Positions 1-7,167 of a stretch of DNA of 7,167 bases are shown here, piece by piece. Below the pieces are notes generated by a model, which did not search any database, was not told the origin of the DNA, and saw only the letters and a program-made list of their open reading frames with translations. Position 1 is the first letter of the stretch. Each line of letters opens with the position of its first letter. Origin of the DNA: Bacteroidales bacterium (GTDB taxonomy: Bacteria; Bacteroidota; Bacteroidia; Bacteroidales; GCA-2748055); contig JAOZLK010000228.1 in NCBI GenBank assembly GCA_029934875.1, positions 1 through 7,167 on the forward strand. Direction: 5' to 3'. The position numbers and the translations under genes were made by a program.

Positions 1-1473
1 ACCTATAAGCGCCATCCGGCCCTGTTAAAAAAGCGGGGTGACTGGAGCTGGACAGAAGGCATTAACCATTATGTCTATCACCTTTATATTCAACAACCCC
101 GCGAAGAGGCTCCCGGGGTCAATGCCTGGTTCTCCACCGAGTTTAACCGGTTGAATACCTGGTTTGACCAGGGATCTTCATGGGTGGATTACACAAGACG
201 GTGTCAGCATATGCTTCAGCAGGGAAAATATGCAGCAGATGTGCTCTACTTTATCGGGGAAGATGCGCCTAAAATGACCGGGACCAAAGATCCTGAACTT
301 CCTGTGGGCTACTCCTATGACTACATCAATGCCGAGGTGATCCTGGAGAGACTGACTGTAGAAGAAGGAAAGTTTGTTCTGCCCGACGGATTGACCTATT
401 CCATCCTGGTATTGCCCGAAAATTCAAATATGAGACCCAATGTCCTGGCCAAAATGGAAGAGTTGGTGCAGGCAGGCGGAACCATCCTCGGAGGCAAACC
501 GGTCAAGTCCCCCAGCCTTCAAAATTATCCTCAGTGTGACCGGGATATCCTGGAGATGGCCAACCGCATGTGGGGTGAATCCCACACAAGTGGAAAGCTT
601 GAAAATGCAGTAGGAGAGGGTTATGTGCTGGATGGTATGGGTCTTCAGGAGGCACTTGATTTTATCCAGGTTCCTGGTGATGTGGTCTATCCCGCTGAGG
701 CGCCGTTTTTATGGACCCACCGCACCATGCCTGGTATGGAGATCTATTTCCTCACCAACCAGGGAGATGGTGTATTGAGTTTTGAGCCCTCATTCAGGGT
801 ATCGGGACTTCAGCCTCAATTGTGGGATGCAGTCACCGGTGAGATCCGGAAACTCAATGACTACACAGATGATGGATCCCGAACCACAATTCCGCTGGAT
901 ATGCAGAAGCATGAAAGCTGTTTTATTGTATTTACAGCTGGCAGCAATGAGAAGACCGGTGCAGGATATGAAGAAAACTCACCAAAGCCCGAATTACTAG
1001 CCTCTATTAATAACGAATGGGTAGTGGAGTTTGAGAACAAGGAATTCGGTCCAACTGATCCAGTGAAATTTTCAAAGCTTTCCAGCTGGACCGAGTCGTC
1101 CGATTGGAGGATGAAATATTATTCCGGAACAGCCACTTATGCCACGGAATTTACCCTGGAAGAAATTCCGGAAGGGGACCTCTTCCTGAACCTGGGAGAA
1201 GTGGGTGTAATGGCCCGTGTAAAACTCAATGGAGCCGAGCTGGGTGTAAGCTGGATGGCACCCTACCGCTTGAGTGCAAAAGATTTCGCTGTAGCCGGAA
1301 AGAACCAGCTGGAGGTAGAAGTGGTGAATGTCTGGAGGAACCGCATGGTGGGGGATATGGACCTTCCTGAAAAGGAGCGCTTCACCACCTATACCGTAGC
1401 TGATTTGAGGAAGGGAGAAGCACTTACTCCTTCAGGACTTCTTGGGCCTGTGAGTATTGAGGTGATTAAATAG
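1..1473 (+). CDS. GH106-type alpha-L-rhamnosidase-like glycoside hydrolase, C-terminal part (5' end outside window)
   Basis: The frame is open from base 1 to the TAG at 1471-1473, giving 490 visible residues. The TTG at 151 is internal: the codons before it continue the same protein. The fragment begins late in the catalytic barrel, in the family stretch with G13-D14, then EGIN (19-22) and H27, ending QQP (31-33). This lies just after where GH106 enzymes carry the catalytic nucleophile, so neither catalytic acid can be checked. Next come an alpha/beta domain from ADVLYF (about residue 78) past SILVLPEN (about 133-140), and a C-terminal beta-sandwich (about 337-490) with LGEVGVMARVKLNGAELG and the family-typical ending SGLLGPV. 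GH106 enzymes remove terminal alpha-L-rhamnose from glycans, usually in the periplasm or at the cell surface. The GH2 gene starts 115 bases downstream on the same strand. The family call is firm; the exact substrate is unknown. Confidence 0.88.
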   Translation, partial: TYKRHPALLKKRGDWSWTEGINHYVYHLYIQQPREEAPGVNAWFSTEFNRLNTWFDQGSSWVDYTRRCQHMLQQGKYAADVLYFIGEDAPKMTGTKDPELPVGYSYDYINAEVILERLTVEEGKFVLPDGLTYSILVLPENSNMRPNVLAKMEELVQAGGTILGGKPVKSPSLQNYPQCDRDILEMANRMWGESHTSGKLENAVGEGYVLDGMGLQEALDFIQVPGDVVYPAEAPFLWTHRTMPGMEIYFLTNQGDGVLSFEPSFRVSGLQPQLWDAVTGEIRKLNDYTDDGSRTTIPLDMQKHESCFIVFTAGSNEKTGAGYEENSPKPELLASINNEWVVEFENKEFGPTDPVKFSKLSSWTESSDWRMKYYSGTATYATEFTLEEIPEGDLFLNLGEVGVMARVKLNGAELGVSWMAPYRLSAKDFAVAGKNQLEVEVVNVWRNRMVGDMDLPEKERFTTYTVADLRKGEALTPSGLLGPVSIEVIK

Positions 1474-1475
1474 CA

Positions 1476-1486
1476 AGCAGACTGCT
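1476..1486. repeat. Short perfect palindrome just after the first stop codon
   Basis: AGCAG-A-CTGCT is an 11-base palindrome centred on 1481, three bases past the TAG of the upstream gene. Its one-base centre is too tight for a good RNA hairpin, though outer arms TAGCA (1471-1475) and TGCTA (1483-1487) could pair around a 7-base loop. No T-run follows, so it is a poor terminator. It could be a protein-binding site or chance. Confidence 0.25.
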
Positions 1487-1559
1487 ATTGGCAAACTAAC
1501 AAGGTCCACTATTCGAGGCTTTCCTCTTTCAGCTTTTCAGAGATAATTACCATTGGAAT

Positions 1560-1589
1560 ATGGAGTTGGAACGCTTATCTTGGGACTGA
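1560..1589 (+). other. Possible 9-codon leader ORF overlapping the GH2 start (TGATG)
   Basis: An ATG at 1560-1562 opens a mini-ORF reading MELERLSWD, ending in TGA at 1587-1589. The last A of that stop is the first base of the ATG (1589-1591) proposed for the GH2 lipoprotein, giving a TGATG stop/start overlap of the kind associated with translational coupling by reinitiation. No clear ribosome binding site precedes the mini-ORF, and an ORF this short can occur by chance. The peptide resembles nothing I recognise. It is recorded because it bears on which start the GH2 gene uses. Confidence 0.2.
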
Positions 1590-4159
1590 TGATAAAAACA
1601 ACTTACATAGCTGCTTTAGTATTGCTGATATGCCTCAGCGCCTGTAACACAGGTAAACCTGGAAACACGGATTCCCAGTGGGACCATTCAATTAATTTTG
1701 GATGGACGTTTGTAAGGGGAGATTATCCAGGGGCAATTGAACCTGGATTTGATGATAGCTCTTGGGTGCAGGTAGATCTGCCACATGACTGGGCCATCAG
1801 TGGTCCTTTTGGACCTTTGAAGTCTGGCGGAAAAACTGGTAAACTACCATGGAAAGGAGAGGGATGGTACCGCAAAAGCATTGATCTGAAAGCTGAAGCA
1901 GAAGGAAAGAGGCTTCAGTTTTTGTTTGATGGAGTAATGGCCAATCCAACAGTCTATTTGAATGGAAAGAAAGTGGGTTCCTGGCGATATGGCTATAACT
2001 CGTTTATGGTTGATGCTACGGAGGCTGCACGCTTTGGAGAAGCTAATGTGCTGGTTGTACATGCCGATACAAGGGAACATGGTTCCCGCTGGTACCCGGG
2101 AGCAGGGATCTATCGGAAGATTGGGATGCGCCTGGTTGATCCGGTCCATATACCAGTATGGGGCATATACCTAAGCACCCCAGAAGCAAGCCGGGAGAAG
2201 GCCGTTTTGCATACCAGTGTTGAGATAATAAATAGCTCTGATACCGATCAGAATACTGTGTTGGGAATTACAATTTTTGATCCTTCAGGAATGGAAGTGG
2301 GACGTAAGGATCAGAAGCTCCTTGTGCAGGCTGGCGAAACCGATACTTTGCATTTGAAATTTGATATTGCCCAAGCTGCCATATGGGATATTGAACATCC
2401 TGATCTGTATACCTGCAGGGCCCGGCTGGAAGTGAACGGGAAGACTGTGCAAAACACTTCAAGCACATTCGGGATACGAACATTTCAGTGGACAGCCAAC
2501 GATGGATTTCATTTGAACGGAAGGCGGGTACAGCTGTATGGTGTAAATCTTCATCATGACCATGGTCCACTGGGTGCAGCGTTTTTCCCGAGGGCTATGG
2601 AGCGTCAGTTGGAGATCATGAAGGAGATGGGTGTGAATGCCATTCGCACCAGCCACAACGCCTGCGCCCCAGAGGTGCTTGACCTGTGTGATCGCATGGG
2701 AATTATCGTATTTAACGAATTATTCGATAAGTATGGACCTACTGCAGGGGTTCAATGCTCCACAGCGGAGTATGTGGACAACTATGCAGAGGCTGAGGTG
2801 ACCAACTTTGTACGTCGTGACCGGAATCACCCCAGTGTATTTTTATGGTCTATTGGTAATGAGATTCCCGATATCCTGACCGACAGCGATGGGAGGGCAG
2901 CTGAGCATGTGGGTCATATGGTTGGCTATTTTAAGAAGCATGATGCTACCCGACCCACTACCATGGGATGTCACATCTCTTCAGTATCGGGTGATGGCAG
3001 GCAGATCCTTGATGCTCTGGAGACAACAGGCTGGAATTATGCACGAAGGTATGTGTCTACCAGAGAAGCTTACCCGAATATGCCACTCTTATATAGTGAA
3101 TCGGCTTCTGCATTTGGAACACGGGGGGCCTATAAACTCCCCTTGCCTGAGAGGAAGAACGACTGGACCGATGACGGTGAAATGACTGCCTATATGCTCA
3201 CTTCTGCGGACTGGTCCGACATCCCGGAAATTGAATTTGAATATATGCGGATCGATACTTTCATTGCTGGTGAATTTGTCTGGACCGGGTTTGATTATCT
3301 GGGTGAACCTACCCCTGTGGTCCATTTTGAGAATCCGGTTTCATGGGGAAAGTTTCAGGCCACAAAGGAGGGATATGATGCCCGTAGCAGCTATTTTGGA
3401 ATTGTGGATCTGGCTGGCCTTCCAAAGGATTCCTATTTCAACTATCGAAGTCATTGGAATCATAAGAAACATACAGTGCACCTGTCACCGCACTGGAACT
3501 GGGCAGGTCATGAAGGTGAGAATATACCGGTTGTTGTCTATACTGACGGCGACGAAGCGGAACTTTTCCTCAACGGGAAGAGTCTGGGCAGACGTAAAAA
3601 GATGGATCCTGACCTTGCAAAGACCTCACATTCGATGGCCAGGGACTTTCATTATACAGTACGTGCTGAGGATACAGGAAATTCATATTTTGAAGGGGTG
3701 GATGCCTATCGCTTGAGATGGATGGATGTACCCTACGAGGCGGGAGAATTGAGAACGGTTGCATATAAGGATGGGGAACCCATTGGAGAGGCTGTGGTAA
3801 AAACTGCAGGGAATCCTTATGAGTTAAGGATAACTCCCGACAGGGATCAACTAACTGCCGATGGAATGGACCTTTGTTATATTAGCATTGAAATGGTGGA
3901 TGAGCAGGGGAATGTTTGTCCTCTGGCCATGGATATGCTGGAGTTTCAGGTGGAAGGGGCCGCGCACTTTATGGGTGTGGCCAATGGAAACCAGATGGGG
4001 CATGATAGCTTTACGGACTCCACCCATCCCTTGTTTTATGGAAAGGCAGTAGCCGTCCTGCGTAGCGATCCGGAAAGTTCGGGTAGTGCTACCCTGCTGG
4101 TAAAAACAGCATCCGGACCAGAGGCAACAACGGAAATCTATTTCACTGAGTCGTTTTGA
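1589..4159 (+). CDS. GH2 family beta-galactosidase-type lipoprotein with DUF4982 and C-terminal domain 5
   Basis: This 856-residue enzyme should cleave terminal beta-galactosides or related beta-glycosides with retention of configuration. I chose the ATG at 1589 because it puts a classic lipoprotein leader first: MIKTT, a hydrophobic run, then LSAC with the lipidated Cys at 19. A TTG at 1553 would add 12 residues that fit poorly. Domains in order: GH2 sugar-binding jelly roll (about 28-200, with PHDW at 65-68 and YLNGK near 122); immunoglobulin-like domain (about 205-290); TIM barrel from FGIR (294), with HHDHG from 322, RTSHN (H356) and FNE (E377); DUF4982 (about 635-700, with ELFLNGKSLG); and GH2 C-terminal domain 5 (about 745-853). 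Catalytic residues are intact: acid/base E425 in GNE and nucleophile E504 in YSES, followed by WTGFDYLGEP from W565. After the Cys comes NTGKPG, not the acidic stretch typical of surface-exported Bacteroidota lipoproteins, so a periplasm-facing location is likelier. GH2 also includes beta-glucuronidases and others, so specificity is inferred. Confidence 0.9.
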   Translation: MIKTTYIAALVLLICLSACNTGKPGNTDSQWDHSINFGWTFVRGDYPGAIEPGFDDSSWVQVDLPHDWAISGPFGPLKSGGKTGKLPWKGEGWYRKSIDLKAEAEGKRLQFLFDGVMANPTVYLNGKKVGSWRYGYNSFMVDATEAARFGEANVLVVHADTREHGSRWYPGAGIYRKIGMRLVDPVHIPVWGIYLSTPEASREKAVLHTSVEIINSSDTDQNTVLGITIFDPSGMEVGRKDQKLLVQAGETDTLHLKFDIAQAAIWDIEHPDLYTCRARLEVNGKTVQNTSSTFGIRTFQWTANDGFHLNGRRVQLYGVNLHHDHGPLGAAFFPRAMERQLEIMKEMGVNAIRTSHNACAPEVLDLCDRMGIIVFNELFDKYGPTAGVQCSTAEYVDNYAEAEVTNFVRRDRNHPSVFLWSIGNEIPDILTDSDGRAAEHVGHMVGYFKKHDATRPTTMGCHISSVSGDGRQILDALETTGWNYARRYVSTREAYPNMPLLYSESASAFGTRGAYKLPLPERKNDWTDDGEMTAYMLTSADWSDIPEIEFEYMRIDTFIAGEFVWTGFDYLGEPTPVVHFENPVSWGKFQATKEGYDARSSYFGIVDLAGLPKDSYFNYRSHWNHKKHTVHLSPHWNWAGHEGENIPVVVYTDGDEAELFLNGKSLGRRKKMDPDLAKTSHSMARDFHYTVRAEDTGNSYFEGVDAYRLRWMDVPYEAGELRTVAYKDGEPIGEAVVKTAGNPYELRITPDRDQLTADGMDLCYISIEMVDEQGNVCPLAMDMLEFQVEGAAHFMGVANGNQMGHDSFTDSTHPLFYGKAVAVLRSDPESSGSATLLVKTASGPEATTEIYFTESF

Positions 4160-4175
4160 TCAGGGATACTGATCA
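4157..4175. repeat. TGATCA repeat pair forming a small hairpin at the GH2 stop codon
   Basis: TGATCA occurs at 4157-4162 (overlapping the GH2 stop TGA) and again at 4170-4175, separated by GGGATAC. Because TGATCA is its own reverse complement, the pair is both a direct and an inverted repeat and can fold as a 6-base stem with a 7-base loop. The stem is AT-rich and no T-run follows, so it is not a convincing terminator. It could mark an mRNA processing site, an operator for a dimeric regulator, or coincidence. Confidence 0.35.
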
Positions 4176-4183
4176 CTAATTAG

Positions 4184-4197
4184 GCGTTTATTAACGC
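4184..4197. repeat. Short inverted repeat before the second GH106 gene
   Basis: GCGTT (4184-4188) and AACGC (4193-4197) pair around a TATT loop, giving a compact 5-base stem with three G-C pairs. AATTTTAAA follows at 4200-4208, with the start codon at 4213. A hairpin plus a 4-T run is weakly terminator-like. Placed 15 bases before the ATG, it could equally act on translation initiation or mRNA stability. No Shine-Dalgarno sequence is visible here, as is usual in Bacteroidota. Confidence 0.3.
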
Positions 4198-4212
4198 GCA
4201 ATTTTAAAGCAC

Positions 4213-7038
4213 ATGAAAAGAAGGGATTTTGTAAAAAGCGGGCTTGTGGCCACCTCAGGAATTGTATTTATTGATTCATTCCTGGGATGTGTCAATCCCA
4301 ATCTGCAGGATGGTTCTGTTAACCAATTTTACGAAGGTTTTCAGGATCCTCCGGCAGAAGCCAGGCTTTTTGTGCGCTGGTGGTGGAATGGCAACAGGCT
4401 TGCAGAAAGTGAGATCTTGCGGGAGTTGGACCTAATGAAAGAGGCTGGAATCGGCGGCGTGGAGATTAATCCCATTGCATTTCCCGGCGGATCGGACCCG
4501 GTGGGGTATGAGGCGCTTACCATTTTTGAAGATCGCTGGTTGGATATGTTGCAAGTAGCTTTGGAAGGGGCAAAGGAGAGAGGAATTATCTGTGATATGA
4601 TTGTGGGCTCGGGCTGGCCCTTTGGTGGTGAGTTCCTGAAAAAGGAGGACCAGACCCAGATGGTGACCATTGAAACCATTGACCTGGAAGGGGGAGAAAG
4701 CCACAAGTTTAATATTGAAGAGCTTCTGCAGAGGGTGGATCCGGAAATTCATTCCAGGAATGAAACGGTCTACAGGGATCTGCAAATGGTTCGACTAGTT
4801 CCCAAAAGTTGCGATGAGTTTACCGAAGGGGAGGACCTGATGGACCTTGTGGCCGGTGGTGAGCTTGCCATCGATGTGCCTGAAGGACAATGGGTCCTTT
4901 ACTATGTGGTAAAACTCACCGGGTATATGGCTGTAATCAATGGTTCACCGGGTGCAGCCGGACCGGTTTTGAATCATTACAGCAGGTCGGCCACCGAAGG
5001 ATACCTCGATCGAATATCGGACTATATTACGGGGAAAGTGGGGAATATGGGCGATCATATCAGGGCCATGTTCTGTGACAGCATGGAGCTGGAAGGTGCC
5101 AACTGGAACGATGATTTGCCTCAGGAATTCGAAAGCAGAAGGGGATATTCCCTGGTACCATATTTGCCATTTGTTCTGAAGAAAGTGGGACATATGGGAA
5201 ATCCGCTGGAAGGGGAGTATGGAACCCAATTCTCCATGGAGCTTACAGAACAGATCAAACGGGTAGAGCTTGATTTCTACAATACGCGAATCGAACTCTT
5301 TAAAGAGCGTTTTATAGACACCTTCAATGCGTGGTGCCACAGGAACAATGTCCAATCCCGCATGCAGGCCTATGGGCGGGGTATGCACCCCCTTGAGGCC
5401 AGTATGGAGATTGATATACCAGACAGTGAAACCTGGTTGTTTAAAGATGTTGGAAGGGAGTATCCCAATACGGGCCTGATTGGAAGAGCGCCCAGGATGT
5501 GTAATAAATATGTAGCTTCTGCAGCTGCACTTAGCGGGAAGAAGCTGGTGGCCTGCGAGGAGATCACCAATACCTCCATGGCCTTTATGGCCACCCTGGA
5601 GAATATAAAAGTGGCAGGTGATCAGAGCAATATCTCGGGAGTAAACCACTCCATATTGCACGGATTTAATTATTCTCCTCCAGAAGCACACTTCCCGGGA
5701 TGGGTACGGTATGGCACTTTTTTTAATGAAAGAAATACCTGGTGGCCCTATTTCAGGAAGTGGTCGGACTATAAAGCCCGCATCTCCTACCTATTACAAA
5801 ATGCTACCCCCAGGGCCAATGTGGCCATTCTTCAACCCTTGACTGACTTATGGCTGAAGATGGGCCCCCAGCGGGACCCCTTCCCAGGGAAATGGTACCC
5901 GGAGTATCAGAACAACCTGTGGGAGGCAATCCATCAGAATGGAGGCGGGTGTGATTATGTGAGCAAAAAAATCATCAATAAGGCGAAATTTAAAAAGGGT
6001 CAGCTGATCTATAATCAGCGTGCCTATGACACACTGCTCCTGCCTGAAATTGAAACCCTGGATCTGGAGACAGCCCAATCAATTGCGGCATTCGCTGAGT
6101 CAGGCGGACAGGTGGTATTTATTGGGAAAAGACCTTTTAAGTCGGCCGTATATAAGGATATGTTGGAAAATGATGCCAGGGTGAAAAGGGTGATCGACGG
6201 GATTTTCGCCTCTGCTGAAAAAAATGTTGTTGAGGTCCCCGCTCCTGAAGGAAATCTGCTAAAGTGGTACAGCGAACTGCAGGATCAACTTGGTATTGAG
6301 CCATATGCAAGACTGGAGAAAACCCATCCGTATCTAAGTCAGTCTTCCTACCTGCTCGACGGGAACAGCCTCTTCTTTATGGCCAATACCAGCTTGTCAG
6401 AAGACATATTAGTACATGCTGAATTCGATGTGAATGCCAGGCAAACACCCTGGATATGGAATCCCGAAACAGGGGAGAGGCTGCGCTATCCTACCGGTGA
6501 AAACAACAATATACTGAAGCTAAACCTTCCAAGGGCCACTTCGGTGATAATTGTCTTTGAAAACAATACAGAAGGAGCAGAGTTCAAACCTTTGGAATTC
6601 ACGGGGAATGGCAAATCAATCAATGGACCATGGGAGCTACAGCTGGAACATATGAATGGGGATCAGCAGCAGATGACATTGGAGACACTGGCAGATCTGT
6701 CCACCATTGAAGAGACCAGACATTTCGCCGGAACGGTCTATTATAAGAAAATACTGGCTATTGATGATTCGGCTCATCGCCAACTGGATCTGGGAGATGT
6801 CCAGGGAATCACAGAACTCAGCATCAATGGGAAGCTTTTAGGCACCCGGTGGTATGGCGCTCAGGTCTATGACCTGGAGGGTGCCCTGAAGGAAGGAGAG
6901 AATGAATTGACCATCAAACTGACAACCATCACGGGGAACTATATGAAAGGATTGAAAGACAATCCGGTGGCGCAACGATGGACCTGGGGCCAATCCTATT
7001 ATCCAATTGGTATTCTGGGGCCGGTTCTGATGGTCTGA
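4213..7038 (+). CDS. GH106-type glycoside hydrolase (putative alpha-L-rhamnosidase) with twin-arginine leader
   Basis: The protein is complete at 941 residues. It starts MKRRDFVKS, a twin-arginine (Tat) motif, then a hydrophobic stretch ending FLGC (C26), a relaxed lipobox, so it may be a Tat-exported lipoprotein. The catalytic barrel spans about 50-530. It opens with WWWNGN (56-61), then GIGGVEIN (79-86) and SGWPFGG (from S133). DSME (289-292) gives E292 as candidate acid, and CEEIT gives E449 as candidate nucleophile, by position against the family's usual ESFT-like motif. GD (D470) and GVNHSILH (H483) match the stretch seen at the start of the upstream GH106 fragment. An alpha/beta domain follows from about 535 to 690, then a C-terminal beta-sandwich (about 801-941) with LSINGKLLGTRW and ending GILGPV. 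Its leader motif, catalytic surroundings and C-terminus differ clearly from the upstream paralogue, so the two probably act on different linkages. It lies 53 bases after GH2, probably in the same transcript. Family membership is solid; rhamnose specificity is inferred from GH106. Confidence 0.86.
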   Translation: MKRRDFVKSGLVATSGIVFIDSFLGCVNPNLQDGSVNQFYEGFQDPPAEARLFVRWWWNGNRLAESEILRELDLMKEAGIGGVEINPIAFPGGSDPVGYEALTIFEDRWLDMLQVALEGAKERGIICDMIVGSGWPFGGEFLKKEDQTQMVTIETIDLEGGESHKFNIEELLQRVDPEIHSRNETVYRDLQMVRLVPKSCDEFTEGEDLMDLVAGGELAIDVPEGQWVLYYVVKLTGYMAVINGSPGAAGPVLNHYSRSATEGYLDRISDYITGKVGNMGDHIRAMFCDSMELEGANWNDDLPQEFESRRGYSLVPYLPFVLKKVGHMGNPLEGEYGTQFSMELTEQIKRVELDFYNTRIELFKERFIDTFNAWCHRNNVQSRMQAYGRGMHPLEASMEIDIPDSETWLFKDVGREYPNTGLIGRAPRMCNKYVASAAALSGKKLVACEEITNTSMAFMATLENIKVAGDQSNISGVNHSILHGFNYSPPEAHFPGWVRYGTFFNERNTWWPYFRKWSDYKARISYLLQNATPRANVAILQPLTDLWLKMGPQRDPFPGKWYPEYQNNLWEAIHQNGGGCDYVSKKIINKAKFKKGQLIYNQRAYDTLLLPEIETLDLETAQSIAAFAESGGQVVFIGKRPFKSAVYKDMLENDARVKRVIDGIFASAEKNVVEVPAPEGNLLKWYSELQDQLGIEPYARLEKTHPYLSQSSYLLDGNSLFFMANTSLSEDILVHAEFDVNARQTPWIWNPETGERLRYPTGENNNILKLNLPRATSVIIVFENNTEGAEFKPLEFTGNGKSINGPWELQLEHMNGDQQQMTLETLADLSTIEETRHFAGTVYYKKILAIDDSAHRQLDLGDVQGITELSINGKLLGTRWYGAQVYDLEGALKEGENELTIKLTTITGNYMKGLKDNPVAQRWTWGQSYYPIGILGPVLMV

Positions 7039-7117
7039 CATACACTGATTCATGATTAGCTATAAACCAGAGTTAGATTAATTCTGTATATTCCATACGC
7101 CATTTTTATAGGCGCCC
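7039..7117. other. Intergenic region after the second GH106 gene
   Basis: This AT-leaning spacer has no strong terminator. A 4-base stem, CGCC (7098-7101) with GGCG (7111-7114) around an ATTTTTATA loop, sits just before the next possible start. GGCGCC at 7111-7116 is a six-base palindrome, unremarkable alone. TATATTCC at 7087-7094 only loosely resembles the Bacteroidota -7 box (TAnnTTTG), with no good -33 element. The lack of a terminator is compatible with transcription running into the next gene. Confidence 0.3.
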
Positions 7118-7167
7118 ATGAGCACAAAGTTTAATACCCGATACATACTTTCCATTTCCCTTGTCTC
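7118..7167 (+). CDS. Possible start of a further exported protein, cut by the window end
   Basis: ATG at 7118-7120 opens a frame that runs to the end of the window: 16 complete codons reading MSTKFNTRYILSISLV. A TAG in the same frame at 7109-7111 means no upstream start is possible. The residues look like the beginning of a signal peptide: a polar n-region with K4 and R8, then a hydrophobic run from I10. Gene spacing (79 bases after the previous stop) and strand fit a continuing operon of exported enzymes. With so few codons the product cannot be named and the call could be chance. Confidence 0.45.
   Translation, partial: MSTKFNTRYILSISLV

Noticed and set aside
151..153. TTG at 151 as the start of the first gene
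   Set aside because: The same frame is open to base 1, and its upstream codons encode recognisable GH106 sequence, so the gene is truncated by the window rather than starting here.
1548..1555. TACCATTG as a Bacteroidota -7 promoter box
   Set aside because: It misses TAnnTTTG by one base, but no convincing -33 element lies at the right distance upstream. Such partial matches are common in AT-leaning spacers.
1553..1588. TTG at 1553 as the GH2 start
   Set aside because: It adds MEYGVGTLILGL before a complete lipoprotein leader that begins at the ATG at 1589. ATG plus a correctly placed Cys19 is the better start.
1474..1588. Possible terminator or RNA gene in the first spacer
   Set aside because: The only paired element is a tight palindrome without a T-run, and there is no tRNA-like or riboswitch-like fold that I can recognise.
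3231..3716. A 161-codon + strand frame inside the GH2 gene
   Set aside because: It overlaps the GH2 catalytic end and DUF4982 in another frame, whose conserved motifs (WTGFDYLGEP, ELFLNGKSLG) show the true frame. Its translation has unusual composition and no family signature.
4945..5691. A 248-codon open frame on the minus strand
   Set aside because: It lies wholly inside the GH106 catalytic domain, antisense to it, and its translation is rich in Cys, His, Ile and Gly with no recognisable motif. It is a frame shadow of a conserved coding region.

Overview
The window is a piece of a carbohydrate-degradation locus, all on the + strand. It looks like Bacteroidota (Bacteroidetes), probably a marine or plant-polysaccharide-degrading member. 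The grounds are G+C near one half by eye, short AT-leaning spacers, no clear Shine-Dalgarno sequence before any start, and exported glycoside hydrolases with lipoprotein or twin-arginine leaders. The domain types (GH106, and GH2 with DUF4982 and a C-terminal domain 5) are typical of Bacteroidota polysaccharide utilisation loci (PULs). The assignment is inferred from style and content; no marker gene is present.

Layout. Bases 1-1473 are the C-terminal 490 residues of a GH106-type alpha-L-rhamnosidase-like enzyme whose start lies outside the window. A 115-base spacer (1474-1588) follows; it holds a small palindrome and a possible 9-codon leader ORF whose stop overlaps the next start as TGATG. 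Bases 1589-4159 encode a complete lipoprotein GH2 enzyme of the beta-galactosidase type. A 53-base spacer (4160-4212) carries two small inverted repeats. Bases 4213-7038 encode a second, complete and divergent GH106-type enzyme with a twin-arginine leader. The last 129 bases (7039-7167) are mostly non-coding, but an ATG at 7118 opens a frame that reads like the start of another exported protein, cut by the window edge.

Working together. Co-directional genes with short gaps suggest one transcription unit. Two alpha-L-rhamnosidase-family enzymes around a beta-galactosidase-family enzyme suggest stepwise exo-trimming of a rhamnose-containing glycan with beta-galactoside (or related) side groups, such as rhamnogalacturonan pectin, an algal rhamnan or an exopolysaccharide. 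The sequence does not fix the substrate. No SusC/SusD pair, sulfatase, lyase, transporter or regulator is visible, so this is at most the enzyme section of a PUL. I saw no RNA gene, mobile element, CRISPR array or origin. The window looks like a good example of known biology rather than an undescribed system. The least explained parts are the specificity of the second GH106 protein and the two structured spacers.
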